Shown here: piece after piece, positions 54,850-63,391 of the stretch | Layout of the letters: every line of letters begins with the position of its first letter | Position numbering within the stretch: position 1 is the stretch's first letter | NCBI RefSeq assembly: GCF_016909175.1 | Contig: NZ_JAFBFI010000005.1 | Coordinates: forward strand, 1-64,000 | DNA from: Peribacillus deserti | GTDB taxonomy: Bacteria; Bacillota; Bacilli; Bacillales; DSM-1321 | Direction: 5' to 3' | Length of the DNA: 64,000 bases | Notes under the pieces: generated by a model | The model's input: the letters and a program-made list of their open reading frames with translations, nothing else | Told to the model about the DNA's origin: nothing | Databases searched by the model: none | Made by a program: the position numbers and the translations under genes

Positions 54850-55068
54850 TTACTCTCGCTTTATATCTGTTTTCACAATATTGGAATAGGGAGTAACACC
54901 TGCTGTATTAGCCGCCATCATAAGATAGAAATAGATGCCCGAAAATGGCTGAACATCATTATAGGGGCCGAATGGAATAGAATCCTCCAATAGATTGTCA
55001 GCAAGGATACGCCAAGGGCCATCTTCCTGCTGGGACCGCTTAAGGAATATAATATAGAGATCCTGCTG
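54850..55068 (-). pseudogene. Truncated coding remnant next to a poly-C tract
   Basis: The minus-strand frame reads QQDLYIIFLKRSQQEDGPW, then RILADNLLEDSIPFGPYNDV, and ends KTDIKRE. It looks like the C-terminal 70 residues of a real protein, but its 5' side stops at a 13-base C/G run and repeat DNA, so no start remains. Family unknown. It probably reflects loss of the rest of the gene at a repeat boundary. Confidence 0.45.
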
Positions 55069-55081
55069 CCCCCCCCCCCCC
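55069..55081. repeat. Homopolymer of 13 C
   Basis: Thirteen consecutive C (G on the minus strand) at the 5' edge of the truncated frame. Such runs are prone to slippage. It may also mark an assembly problem. Confidence 0.7.
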
Positions 55082-55084
55082 TCT

Positions 55085-55440
55085 CGCACATTCGTTTTTC
55101 TGCTCGATTTACCTTAAAGTTACTCGCATTTTTTTATTTTTGCTCACATCCGCTAAGAACTTGCTCGCTTCACCCGCACATTCGTTTTTTCTGCTCGGTT
55201 TACCTTAAAGTTACTCGCATTTTTTTATTTTTGCTCGCATCCGCCATGAACTTGCTCGCTCCACATCCAGCTGCCCGTACATTCTTTTTTTTGCTCGCAT
55301 TTTTATATTTTTGCTCGCAACCGCTATGAACTTGCTCGCTCCACATCCAGCTGCCCGCACATTCGTTTTTCTGCTCGCATTTACCTTAAAGTTGCTCGCA
55401 TTTTATATTTTTGCTCGCAACCACCTTCAACCCTCTCGCT
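55085..55440. repeat. Imperfect tandem repeat with TGCTCGC motif
   Basis: Four imperfect copies of an 80-100 base unit begin near 55085, 55175, 55276 and 55356 (CGCACATTCGTTTTTCTGCT, ACCTTAAAGTTACTCGCATT, TTTATTTTTGCTCGCAWCCG, AACTTGCTCGCT...). The heptamer TGCTCGC or a near form recurs about every 25 bases within them. No continuous frame. It fills most of the gap between the ABC exporter remnant and the esterase. Confidence 0.75.
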
Positions 55441-55494
55441 TGTCATCCAAACTACACTTTTAACAATTATTCATTCGCACACAGAAAAACTCAT

Positions 55495-56610
55495 TCAAAC
55501 AAACAGATTTATGTCAATCGACCGTGCCATTGCCTCAGCCCCTTCACGGCTTGGATGCAGATGGTCGCCAGAGTCGTATGCAGGCAGAAGTTCTAGGGGT
55601 TTGTCCGGGTTTCGGACTGCCCTGTCAAAGTCGATGACTGCATCAAATTCCCCAGAATTTCGGATCCAGTCATTAATGGCTCGACGCTTGTTTTCTTCAA
55701 TAGAAGTAATGCCTTCATATCCTCCGAAAGGCAGCAAAGTGGCTCCGCAAATTCGGATGTTCTCTTCATGTGCCCAGCCGATATATTGTTTTAGTCCCTC
55801 AATAATTTCTTCTGCATCTACTGGCTGTGAAATCGGATTACTGCCAGCTGAATGGATAATATCATTTACTCCGTGTAAAACGATGATAGCTTTCACACCA
55901 GCGTGGTTCAGGGCGTCCAGCTTAAAGCGCTCTACTCCAGCCACGCCATATTTAAAGGCTTCCGGACTGTCAGTCAGCACTTTATTTCCGCCGATTCCCT
56001 GTCGCAAAACACCTATTTCCATCGATTCCTCCGCTAATATTTCAGCAAAGCAATCCGGCCAATCCATGGCGGTGATGGAATCACCAAACGTAACCACAGA
56101 CATGCACGTTTCACTCGCATACAATTCTATTCCTGTTAGTAATGGCAGCGCTTCTTCAGGATGCAGATGTTCCTCTTGGACGTGGACTTCACTACTACTG
56201 TTTCCAGGAATCGATGCTACGCGGGAGGATCCCTGATAAGCTGTTTCAATGGTCTCGTTTCCTGAGAAAAACATACTAACTTTTACTTCTTCCAGATCAT
56301 GTATCTCTAAATCAATCGGATCGCTAATGATGACTTCTTGATACGGTTGAAGCCCAGTCATAGGGCTTCCTTGAAATAAAACAGGATGTCTCAAGCCGGT
56401 TCTATGAATAAAAACATGAACCTCAGATAAAACAACAGGCATGCCGCCAAACCGATTTGAAAATTTCAGTCTCATTTTATTCCCGCCAATGGACAGCCTT
56501 ACCGCCGCCCGAACGGTCTGATTATTGAAAAAAAACGGTGATTGGCTAAAATCAACGGGACTAATACTCCATGAACCCACCCAGCTTTCAGCCGCCGATT
56601 GTGTTTTCAT
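55495..56610 (-). CDS. SGNH/GDSL hydrolase, carbohydrate esterase-like
   Basis: A 371-residue protein without a signal peptide. An N-terminal beta-sandwich (about 1-160) precedes the SGNH domain. Its catalytic Ser is in VVTFGDSITAM, the oxyanion Gly in GIGGNKVL, Asn in LHGVNDIIHS and the Asp-His pair in DSGDHLHPS. This two-part layout is seen in acetyl-xylan/mannan esterases and sialate-type esterases. At the end of the ABC-importer operon (permeases, binding protein, YesL, this gene), it probably deacetylates imported oligosaccharides inside the cell. The substrate is an inference. Confidence 0.85.
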   Translation of the reverse strand: MKTQSAAESWVGSWSISPVDFSQSPFFFNNQTVRAAVRLSIGGNKMRLKFSNRFGGMPVVLSEVHVFIHRTGLRHPVLFQGSPMTGLQPYQEVIISDPIDLEIHDLEEVKVSMFFSGNETIETAYQGSSRVASIPGNSSSEVHVQEEHLHPEEALPLLTGIELYASETCMSVVTFGDSITAMDWPDCFAEILAEESMEIGVLRQGIGGNKVLTDSPEAFKYGVAGVERFKLDALNHAGVKAIIVLHGVNDIIHSAGSNPISQPVDAEEIIEGLKQYIGWAHEENIRICGATLLPFGGYEGITSIEENKRRAINDWIRNSGEFDAVIDFDRAVRNPDKPLELLPAYDSGDHLHPSREGAEAMARSIDINLFV

Positions 56611-56647
56611 ACTAATTCCTCCATCATTTGTAAACGGTATGAATCTA

Positions 56648-57241
56648 TCATATTTTCCGTAATATAAACCTTACACACATCGCAAAAATTCCAGGTGCAA
56701 AGAATAAGAAGAAAATAAAGTTTATATCTGCGACATACATGATAGCCAGTATAATGATGATTAAAAGAATCGATCTAAAAAATCTTTTAACCATTAAATA
56801 GAAACCATACATAACAGCTTGTTTTACCGTTACATCCTTTGATATAAGATTCCATGAGATATAGGAAAATAGCACAAGTCCTAATAGAAAAATATAAAGG
56901 CAGCCGAATTTAATGATTGATGCATAGTAACTGCTGAATGATTCTGGAAATGGGAGGATAATAAAGGCACTGATATATATAATAAGAAGGAACGCAACCA
57001 GCGAGAGCTTTTTATACGAATATTTAGTGCTATTTTCACGAAAGAGTTCCCTGACTGGTTTCCCGCTTCCTGCAAAAAGTTCGTTGACAGTCTCAAGCAG
57101 CGTACAAAAAGACTTGGCAATGCCAAACACTATAAAGTTCCTGATTAGATATTCCCAAAATAGTAAACTGGCTTTAACAAGACCATACGTGATGTCCGTA
57201 AAAGCATGAAAACGGCTTTCGATAAATCTGCTTTTATTCAT
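56648..57241 (-). CDS. YesL-family (DUF624) membrane protein
   Basis: A 197-residue protein with four to five hydrophobic helices in the DUF624 layout: KASLLFWEYLIRNFIVFG, then SLVAFLLIIYISAFI, and a C-terminal helix pair. YesL proteins accompany sugar ABC importers in Bacillus; their role is not known. The start is ATG 57241 with AAGGTG upstream. It lies between the sugar-binding protein gene and the esterase gene. Confidence 0.85.
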   Translation of the reverse strand: MNKSRFIESRFHAFTDITYGLVKASLLFWEYLIRNFIVFGIAKSFCTLLETVNELFAGSGKPVRELFRENSTKYSYKKLSLVAFLLIIYISAFIILPFPESFSSYYASIIKFGCLYIFLLGLVLFSYISWNLISKDVTVKQAVMYGFYLMVKRFFRSILLIIIILAIMYVADINFIFFLFFAPGIFAMCVRFILRKI

Positions 57242-57304
57242 TCCATTCACCTTCTTGGAAAAAGGGTACTTGCCGGCTGTGGCCAACAAGTACCCCTTTC
57301 ATTA

Positions 57305-58582
57305 TTATTTCAAGTTGTATTCTTTTCGAATCTGGTCGGCAATTTTCTTCAACTGTTTCTCAGTGTCTTTGCCGCCTTTTAAGTTGATATTGTCAATGAC
57401 CGGCTGAATTTTGTTGGCAATTTCAGCATACTCAGGGATGTATGGTGCATTCATTACCGTTTTACCATTTGCGAGAGAAGCCGCTAAAGATTTGGCGTTT
57501 TCTGGAGCATTTTTCATCGTTTCAATCTTATCTGCGTTACGTTTTACTACAGGAACAGCAGAGATAGTATCGACCTGCATATCCTGGCCTTTACCAGAAG
57601 ATAGGAATGTTAGAAGTTTGAATGCTTCATCTGGATGTTTTGTGCCTTTACCAATACCAATTGGAAGGTATGCAGCAGCTGACACATTCCCTGCTTTTCC
57701 TGCTGGAAGAGGAACAACATCCCACTTGAATTTTGCATTTTTAGCAGTATCCGCCCAATCCCATGGCCCCATCATTTTCATAGCTGCCTGGCCTGCAAGG
57801 AACATATTTGATAAACCTTGAGACTGTGCAGAAGTAGGCTGTACACGGTGTTTATTGATTAAATCTGAACCAAATTGGATTGCTTCAATTGACTCTGGAG
57901 AATCCACGATTACTTTTTTGCCATCCTGGCTCACGAAGCCTCCGCCATTTTCAACAAGCAGTTCATTTGTATAGAAGTTTTCCATACCGAATTGAACAGT
58001 CTTGCCATTTTTCTGTTTTGTTAACTTCTTAGCTGCAGCCAGGAAGTCATCCCAAGTCCAGTCATCTTTAGGATAAGGAACACCAGCAGCGTCAAACATA
58101 TCTTTGTTGTAACCTAATTGGAAAGTAGAAGCATCACGGATCAGCGCGAATTGTTTACCTTCTACTTGCCCTAGTTCAAGAACGTTTGGCATGTAAGCAT
58201 CTTTATCAATTTTCTTATCAGAAAGATCCATCAATACGTTTTTGCCAACGAACTGTCCAAATGCAGCTGGCTGAATCCATACCAGGTCAGGCTGGTCGCC
58301 GCCGGCAGACATCGTCAAGAATTTATCATTGAATTTATCATATGGCGCATATACTTGCTTTACTTTAATTCCAGGGTTTTCCTTTTCAAAAGCTTTGAAA
58401 ATTTCCCCTTCTAATTTTGTTCCTTCAGGATTGTTATTCCATACCAGGATACGAAGTGTTACATACTTGGAATCGCCGCCCCCCGCCGAATCAGAGCTTG
58501 ACCCTGAACAGCCTGTCAAGAAAGCAGAGAGAACTAGAATTAAAGATAATACTAAAATTCCTAAGCCTTTTTTCTTTCCCAT
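57305..58582 (-). CDS. Extracellular sugar-binding lipoprotein (ABC importer)
   Basis: A 425-residue solute-binding protein of the MalE/family 1 type. The signal peptide ends in the lipobox LTGC (Cys25). A Ser/Gly linker follows, then RILVWNNNPEGTKLEGEIFK and the family fold. Conserved aromatic and Asp positions (TISAVPVVK, GPWDWADTAKN) fit oligosaccharide binding. It follows the two permease genes instead of leading the operon. GGGGGGT lies before the ATG. Confidence 0.92.
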   Translation of the reverse strand: MGKKKGLGILVLSLILVLSAFLTGCSGSSSDSAGGGDSKYVTLRILVWNNNPEGTKLEGEIFKAFEKENPGIKVKQVYAPYDKFNDKFLTMSAGGDQPDLVWIQPAAFGQFVGKNVLMDLSDKKIDKDAYMPNVLELGQVEGKQFALIRDASTFQLGYNKDMFDAAGVPYPKDDWTWDDFLAAAKKLTKQKNGKTVQFGMENFYTNELLVENGGGFVSQDGKKVIVDSPESIEAIQFGSDLINKHRVQPTSAQSQGLSNMFLAGQAAMKMMGPWDWADTAKNAKFKWDVVPLPAGKAGNVSAAAYLPIGIGKGTKHPDEAFKLLTFLSSGKGQDMQVDTISAVPVVKRNADKIETMKNAPENAKSLAASLANGKTVMNAPYIPEYAEIANKIQPVIDNINLKGGKDTEKQLKKIADQIRKEYNLK

Positions 58583-58676
58583 TAAATAGTTACCCCCCAG
58601 GTAATATAGTTTAAAAATATTTCAAATGGATAAATATCAATGTATGTACCCATTAAGAAACCTGCATGAGAGAAAA

Positions 58677-59564
58677 TTACCCTTTTCCACCTGTTGTCGC
58701 AATTCCCTGGACAAAGTATTTTTGACCAACGAAGAAGAGAATGATCAATGGCAGGATGATAAGGACGCTTGCAGCCATCATTGGACCCCACTCAATTAAT
58801 AAAGCACCTTTAAACTGCAGGATACCAAGAGCAAGAGTATATTTTGCATCATCATTTAAATAAATCAGCGGATATAGGAAATCATTCCAAGTCCACATAA
58901 AGCTTAGCAATGCTACTGTTATAACGGATGGCACGGACAGCGGGAGAACGATTCTCCAGAAGATACCGAATGTGCCGCATCCATCCAGATATGCAGATTC
59001 TTCAAGTTCTTTTGGAATTGTTTTAAAGAATTGGCGCAGCAAGAAAATGAAGTAAGCGCTACCAAAGAATGATGGAACTATTAATGGTAAAAAGGTATTG
59101 ATCCAGCCAAGCTTAGAGAAAATCATATACACCGGAATCATCGTTACCTGCGGAGGAAGCATCATCGTTCCGAGCAAAATAACGAACCAGAAGTTTCTCC
59201 CTTTACCTTTGATCCGGGCGAACCCATACGCGACGATAGTCGAAGATAGAACCGTACCCAGCACCACAAAGAACGAGACAATAATAGAGTTAAGATAATA
59301 CTTACCGAAACTTACGAGAGTAAACACATCTTTATAATTAGCAAAATCCCATACTTTTGGAATTAATGTTGGCGGAAATGTCATCGCCTCGTTTTCCGGC
59401 TTTAACGAGGTTCCTATCAACCATAAAAATGGAAAGATGAAAACTGTGGATAAAATAACCAGTAACGCGTATGTAGAGATTCTCTCAATACGTTTTCCTA
59501 CCTTCATACTGCGGGTCTTCTTTTCCTTTACGGGCGATGCTGCTTTTACCTCTGCGATTTCCAT
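58677..59564 (-). CDS. ABC sugar permease, MalG/AraQ type
   Basis: A 295-residue membrane protein with six helices. The cytoplasmic EAA loop is ELEESAYLDGCGTFGIFWRI-type, which docks the ATPase. The N-terminal extension (about 1-35) is Lys-rich. It pairs with the permease at 59585-60526. No ATPase gene is present in the operon, so a shared MsmX-type ATPase is implied. Confidence 0.92.
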   Translation of the reverse strand: MEIAEVKAASPVKEKKTRSMKVGKRIERISTYALLVILSTVFIFPFLWLIGTSLKPENEAMTFPPTLIPKVWDFANYKDVFTLVSFGKYYLNSIIVSFFVVLGTVLSSTIVAYGFARIKGKGRNFWFVILLGTMMLPPQVTMIPVYMIFSKLGWINTFLPLIVPSFFGSAYFIFLLRQFFKTIPKELEESAYLDGCGTFGIFWRIVLPLSVPSVITVALLSFMWTWNDFLYPLIYLNDDAKYTLALGILQFKGALLIEWGPMMAASVLIILPLIILFFVGQKYFVQGIATTGGKG

Positions 59565-59584
59565 GCTTGTCCTCCTCCCTTCCC

Positions 59585-60526
59585 TTATTCATCGTATTCG
59601 TAGTAGACTTTTTTCCCGAATACTTTAAATTGAATTAAAGTAAAGATTAAGATAATGATAAATAATATCCATGCTAATGCTGAAGCGTAACCCATTTTAA
59701 AGAATTTAAATGCGTCCTGGTATAAATAGAATACATAGAATAGAGATTTATAGTTTGGTCCGCCATTACCGCTTGAGACTACATATGCCTGGGTAAAGAT
59801 CTGGAATGAGCCGATAAGCCCCATTATTAAGTTGAAGAAGATAACATTTGAAGTCATTGGAATTGTAATGTGCCAAAACTTTTTGAATCTTCCAGCTCCA
59901 TCTAATTCAGCTGCTTCATACAATGAGGCAGGAACACTCTGCAGTCCGGCTAAATAAATCACCATACCGCCGCCCGCTCCCCAAAGACTCATAATGATCA
60001 ATGAAGGTTTAACCATTTCTTCACTTAACAGCCAATTAGATGTAGGAAGATGGAAAAAGTCCAATATAGCATTTGCGATACCGAAATCAGGTTGGAAGAT
60101 GATGATCCATAGTAAGGAACTCGCTACTGTCGGCACTAAGGATGGCAAGTAAAAGATTGTTCTGAAAACGCCCATGAACTTAACATTTGCATTCAATAAT
60201 ACTGCCAGCATATACCCCACTACCAGACCAAGCGGAACACCGAAGATTGTGTAAAAAATCGTATTCCATAATGACTGCCAGAACAACGGATCTCCTGTAA
60301 ACAGTTTTTTATAGTTCTCTAACCCTACCCAATTTGCTGCGCCCAGCCCCGAAAAATCAGTGAAAGACATATACAAAGAGTAAATCATGGGGCCAGCTGT
60401 AAAGATAAAGAAACCAATTAACCACGGTAAAATGAACATATAAAACAAAAATGTTCTAGATTTATTCATCTGCCTCCCTGCCTTCCCTGCTAGATAAACA
60501 AAAAGTTTCTTTTTCACAAATCCCAC
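59585..60526 (-). CDS. ABC sugar permease, MalF/AraP type
   Basis: A 313-residue permease with six helices; the EAA loop reads YEAAELDGAGRFKKFWHITI. It begins at GTG 60526 with AAAAGGG upstream. It is the first gene of the importer operon. Its upstream intergenic region carries three TTAASTTAA sites and is shared with the divergent alpha-galactosidase gene, pointing to a common regulator. Confidence 0.92.
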   Translation of the reverse strand: MGFVKKKLFVYLAGKAGRQMNKSRTFLFYMFILPWLIGFFIFTAGPMIYSLYMSFTDFSGLGAANWVGLENYKKLFTGDPLFWQSLWNTIFYTIFGVPLGLVVGYMLAVLLNANVKFMGVFRTIFYLPSLVPTVASSLLWIIIFQPDFGIANAILDFFHLPTSNWLLSEEMVKPSLIIMSLWGAGGGMVIYLAGLQSVPASLYEAAELDGAGRFKKFWHITIPMTSNVIFFNLIMGLIGSFQIFTQAYVVSSGNGGPNYKSLFYVFYLYQDAFKFFKMGYASALAWILFIIILIFTLIQFKVFGKKVYYEYDE

Positions 60527-61123
60527 TTGTAACCCTTTTCATAATTTAATAAGTAACAACCCCCCACGTTGATCATATTAAGTTAAGAAAGTATTAAATG
60601 AGTTAATTGCAAGCTTCCTGGTATAACAAGCCTCAGAGATTATGTGATCATTATCTGTGGTATCTTATGAAAGCCTTTTCAATTTACACTTTTATCTTAA
60701 CTCCATTGTTTTACATTTGCAATATAATTTTAAGTTAAATAGTTAAGCTTTATGTCAATAAAATAAACTTTTTTACTTTACAAAAGTTTATCATTTAACT
60801 TAATAAGGTGATTATATATCCAAATATTCTTAATTGTCTATACTTTATTCCTCTTTTTTCAAAAAAAGGTGACGCCTGAATTCCTCTTAATGAACATCGA
60901 GTTCAATCTTTCTTTCCATCTTGGATGCTTTACTCCTTAGATATTATTCATCTCTCTGAATTCATCCTGCTAAACGGAAAGTATAAACTAACTTACTATT
61001 AATTTATCGATTACTTAATAAAATCTTGTAATGAATTCCTGAACTTGCTACAATTTAAAGTGAAGTTAATTGTAAGGGTTTTCAGATATATATCTTGCTA
61101 CTTATATTAAGAGGTGAATTCAT
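60527..61123. other. Divergent regulatory region between importer and alpha-galactosidase
   Basis: About 600 bases of very AT-rich DNA. TTAAGTTAA occurs at 60578-60586 and 60730-60738, TTAACTTAA at 60795-60803, and several shortened forms (AGTTAA) elsewhere. I find no cre site that meets the consensus and no small gene. Confidence 0.5.
61026..61054 (+). promoter_or_regulatory. Promoter of the alpha-galactosidase gene
   Basis: TTGTAA (61026-61031), a 17-base spacer and TACAAT (61049-61054), about 70 bases before the start codon. Confidence 0.65.
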
Positions 61124-63352
61124 TTGACGATTAAGGTTAATGCAAAAACAAAAGAGTTCCACTTGTTTAATGAAGAGATCAGCTACATATTTAGAGTGCT
61201 TGAAAAAAGCAGCCAGTTAGAACATTTGTATTATGGAAAAAGAATTAAACACCGCGATTCTTTTAAACACTTAATCGAACGTGAAATCAGGCCATCCTGT
61301 AATATGTTCGAAGGGGACCATACTTCTTCACTTGAACATATTAAACAAGAATATCCAAGCTTTGGAACAACAGATTACCGCTATCCTGCTCACATGATAT
61401 CCGATAAGAATGGGAGCACTGTGAGTAATTATCAATTTCTTTCATATGAAATCATTCCTGGAAAACCGGAACTTCCTAACCTGCCGGCTGTATATGTGGA
61501 AGATGATTCTGAGGCTGATACTCTAGAAATCACTTTAAGAGATGAAGTGCTGCAGAGCAGATTAATCCTCAGCTATACCATCTATGCGAAACGTAATGTT
61601 GTTTGCCGGAATGCGCTATTCATCAATGAGGGTGAGCATTCTTTTCATCTAGAGAATGCTATGAGCGCGAGCGTAGATTTCCCTGACGCCCAGTTTGAAA
61701 TGCTTCATCTAAACGGAGCCTGGGCACGCGAAGCGCATGTTGAGGTTCAGAAATTGTCTAGAGGCATTCAATCCATTTACAGCGTAAGAGGTGCTAGCAG
61801 CCATGCCCATAATCCATTTCTGGCTCTAAAAAGACCTGACGCGACTGAACATACAGGAGAAGTTTTTGGATTCAGCCTTGTGTACAGCGGTAACTTTTTA
61901 GGCCAGGTAGAGGTCGATACATACGATGTGACCCGTGTATTGATGGGAATCAATCCCCTCCAGTTTAAATGGAAGCTGAATCCCGGAGAATCCTTCCAAA
62001 CACCTGAATGCGTTATGGTTTATTCTGATCAAGGATTAAACGGAATGAGCCAGACCTATCATCACTTGTATCGTTCCCGCCTGGCGCGAGGATATTGGCG
62101 TGATAAAGTCCGTCCTATCTTAATAAATAACTGGGAAGCAACTTACTTTAATTTTAATGAAGAAAAAATCTTAACCATTGCGAAAACAGCCAAGAGTTTG
62201 GGAATCGAATTATTCGTCCTTGACGATGGATGGTTCGGAGAACGCCATGACGACACAAGCTCGTTAGGTGACTGGTTCGAAAACAAAGAAAAACTTCCGA
62301 ATGGCATCAAAGGCTTGTCTGAAAAAATCGATGATATGGGAATGAAATTCGGCCTCTGGTTTGAGCCTGAAATGGTCTGTAAGGATACCCAATTATTCAA
62401 AGAACATCCAGATTGGATTCTCGCAGCCCCTGACCGCCGTGCTTCACATGGCCGGAATCAATTTATCCTGGATTTCTCCCGTGAAGAAGTGGTCGATCAT
62501 ATCTTTACGTTAATGGATCATATCATTTCCACATCTAAAATCTCCTATATTAAATGGGATATGAATCGGTATATGACAGAAACATATTCTAGAAGTCTGG
62601 AACCTGACCGTCAGGGAGAAACAGCCCATCGCTATATTTTAGGAGTATACAGACTATATGAAAGATTGATAGAAAAATATCCAGAGATTCTATTTGAATC
62701 CTGTGCAGGCGGCGGTGCCCGTTTTGATCCAGGCATGCTCTATTATGCTCCACAGGCGTGGGCCAGTGACAATACGGATGCAGCGGAAAGGCTGAAAATT
62801 CAGTACGGCACCTCCATGGTTTATCCACTAAGTTCCATCGGAAGCCATATATCAGCGGTTCCGAACCATCAGGTAGGAAGAATGACTCCAATTGAAACAA
62901 GAGCAAATGTTGCATACTTTGGTACATTTGGATACGAACTGGATATCACCAAATTAAGTGACGAAGAAAAGGAAAAAATAAAAGAGCAGATAACATTTTT
63001 CAAAGAAAAAAGAAATCTGATCCGCAGTGGAGAATTTTACCGGCTGTTAAATCCTTTTGAATCAAATGAAGTTTCATGGATGGTTGTATCAGAAGATAAA
63101 ACAGAGGCTATTGTAGGATATTATAAAGTTTTAGCAACGCCTAATGATAAGTATTACCGCATTAAATTAACAGGCTTGGATGCGGATAAGCTTTATGCCA
63201 TCCAAGGGATTGAAACTACTCATTACGGCGATGAATTAATGAATGTAGGGATCGTACTCGCAGAAGATTTTACTGACAGGGCCTCAGAATATTGGCAGCG
63301 GGAAAAACCAGGAGATTTTTCTTCTAAACTATTTGTTTTGCAGGAAGTATAA
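61124..63352 (+). CDS. Alpha-galactosidase, GH36 family
   Basis: A 742-residue intracellular enzyme (no signal peptide). The N-terminal beta-sandwich (about 1-300) is followed by the GH36 barrel: LFVLDDGWFGERHDD, the nucleophile Asp in YIKWDMNR, and the acid/base Asp in ASDNTDAAERL; ESCAGGGARFDPG lies before it. It removes alpha-1,6-galactose from galactomannan oligosaccharides or raffinose sugars. It starts at TTG 61124 after AAGAGGTGAA. Divergent from the importer operon; the next gene is a ROK kinase on the same strand. Confidence 0.94.
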   Translation: MTIKVNAKTKEFHLFNEEISYIFRVLEKSSQLEHLYYGKRIKHRDSFKHLIEREIRPSCNMFEGDHTSSLEHIKQEYPSFGTTDYRYPAHMISDKNGSTVSNYQFLSYEIIPGKPELPNLPAVYVEDDSEADTLEITLRDEVLQSRLILSYTIYAKRNVVCRNALFINEGEHSFHLENAMSASVDFPDAQFEMLHLNGAWAREAHVEVQKLSRGIQSIYSVRGASSHAHNPFLALKRPDATEHTGEVFGFSLVYSGNFLGQVEVDTYDVTRVLMGINPLQFKWKLNPGESFQTPECVMVYSDQGLNGMSQTYHHLYRSRLARGYWRDKVRPILINNWEATYFNFNEEKILTIAKTAKSLGIELFVLDDGWFGERHDDTSSLGDWFENKEKLPNGIKGLSEKIDDMGMKFGLWFEPEMVCKDTQLFKEHPDWILAAPDRRASHGRNQFILDFSREEVVDHIFTLMDHIISTSKISYIKWDMNRYMTETYSRSLEPDRQGETAHRYILGVYRLYERLIEKYPEILFESCAGGGARFDPGMLYYAPQAWASDNTDAAERLKIQYGTSMVYPLSSIGSHISAVPNHQVGRMTPIETRANVAYFGTFGYELDITKLSDEEKEKIKEQITFFKEKRNLIRSGEFYRLLNPFESNEVSWMVVSEDKTEAIVGYYKVLATPNDKYYRIKLTGLDADKLYAIQGIETTHYGDELMNVGIVLAEDFTDRASEYWQREKPGDFSSKLFVLQEV

Positions 63353-63391
63353 GTCACAACTTAAGAGATTAATCATTCAAGGAGGCTGCTT

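Noticed and set aside
54811-54993. Plus-strand open frame in the gap after the ABC exporter
   Set aside because: It is the complement of the truncated minus-strand fragment and has no ribosome binding site.
55085-55440. CRISPR array
   Set aside because: Unit length is 80-100 bases, copies are degenerate, and there are no uniform spacers or cas genes.
55511-56236. Long plus-strand open frame (241 codons) opposite the esterase
   Set aside because: It is the antisense of a well-conserved SGNH hydrolase with all catalytic blocks; composition is Ser/Pro-rich as expected of a shadow frame.
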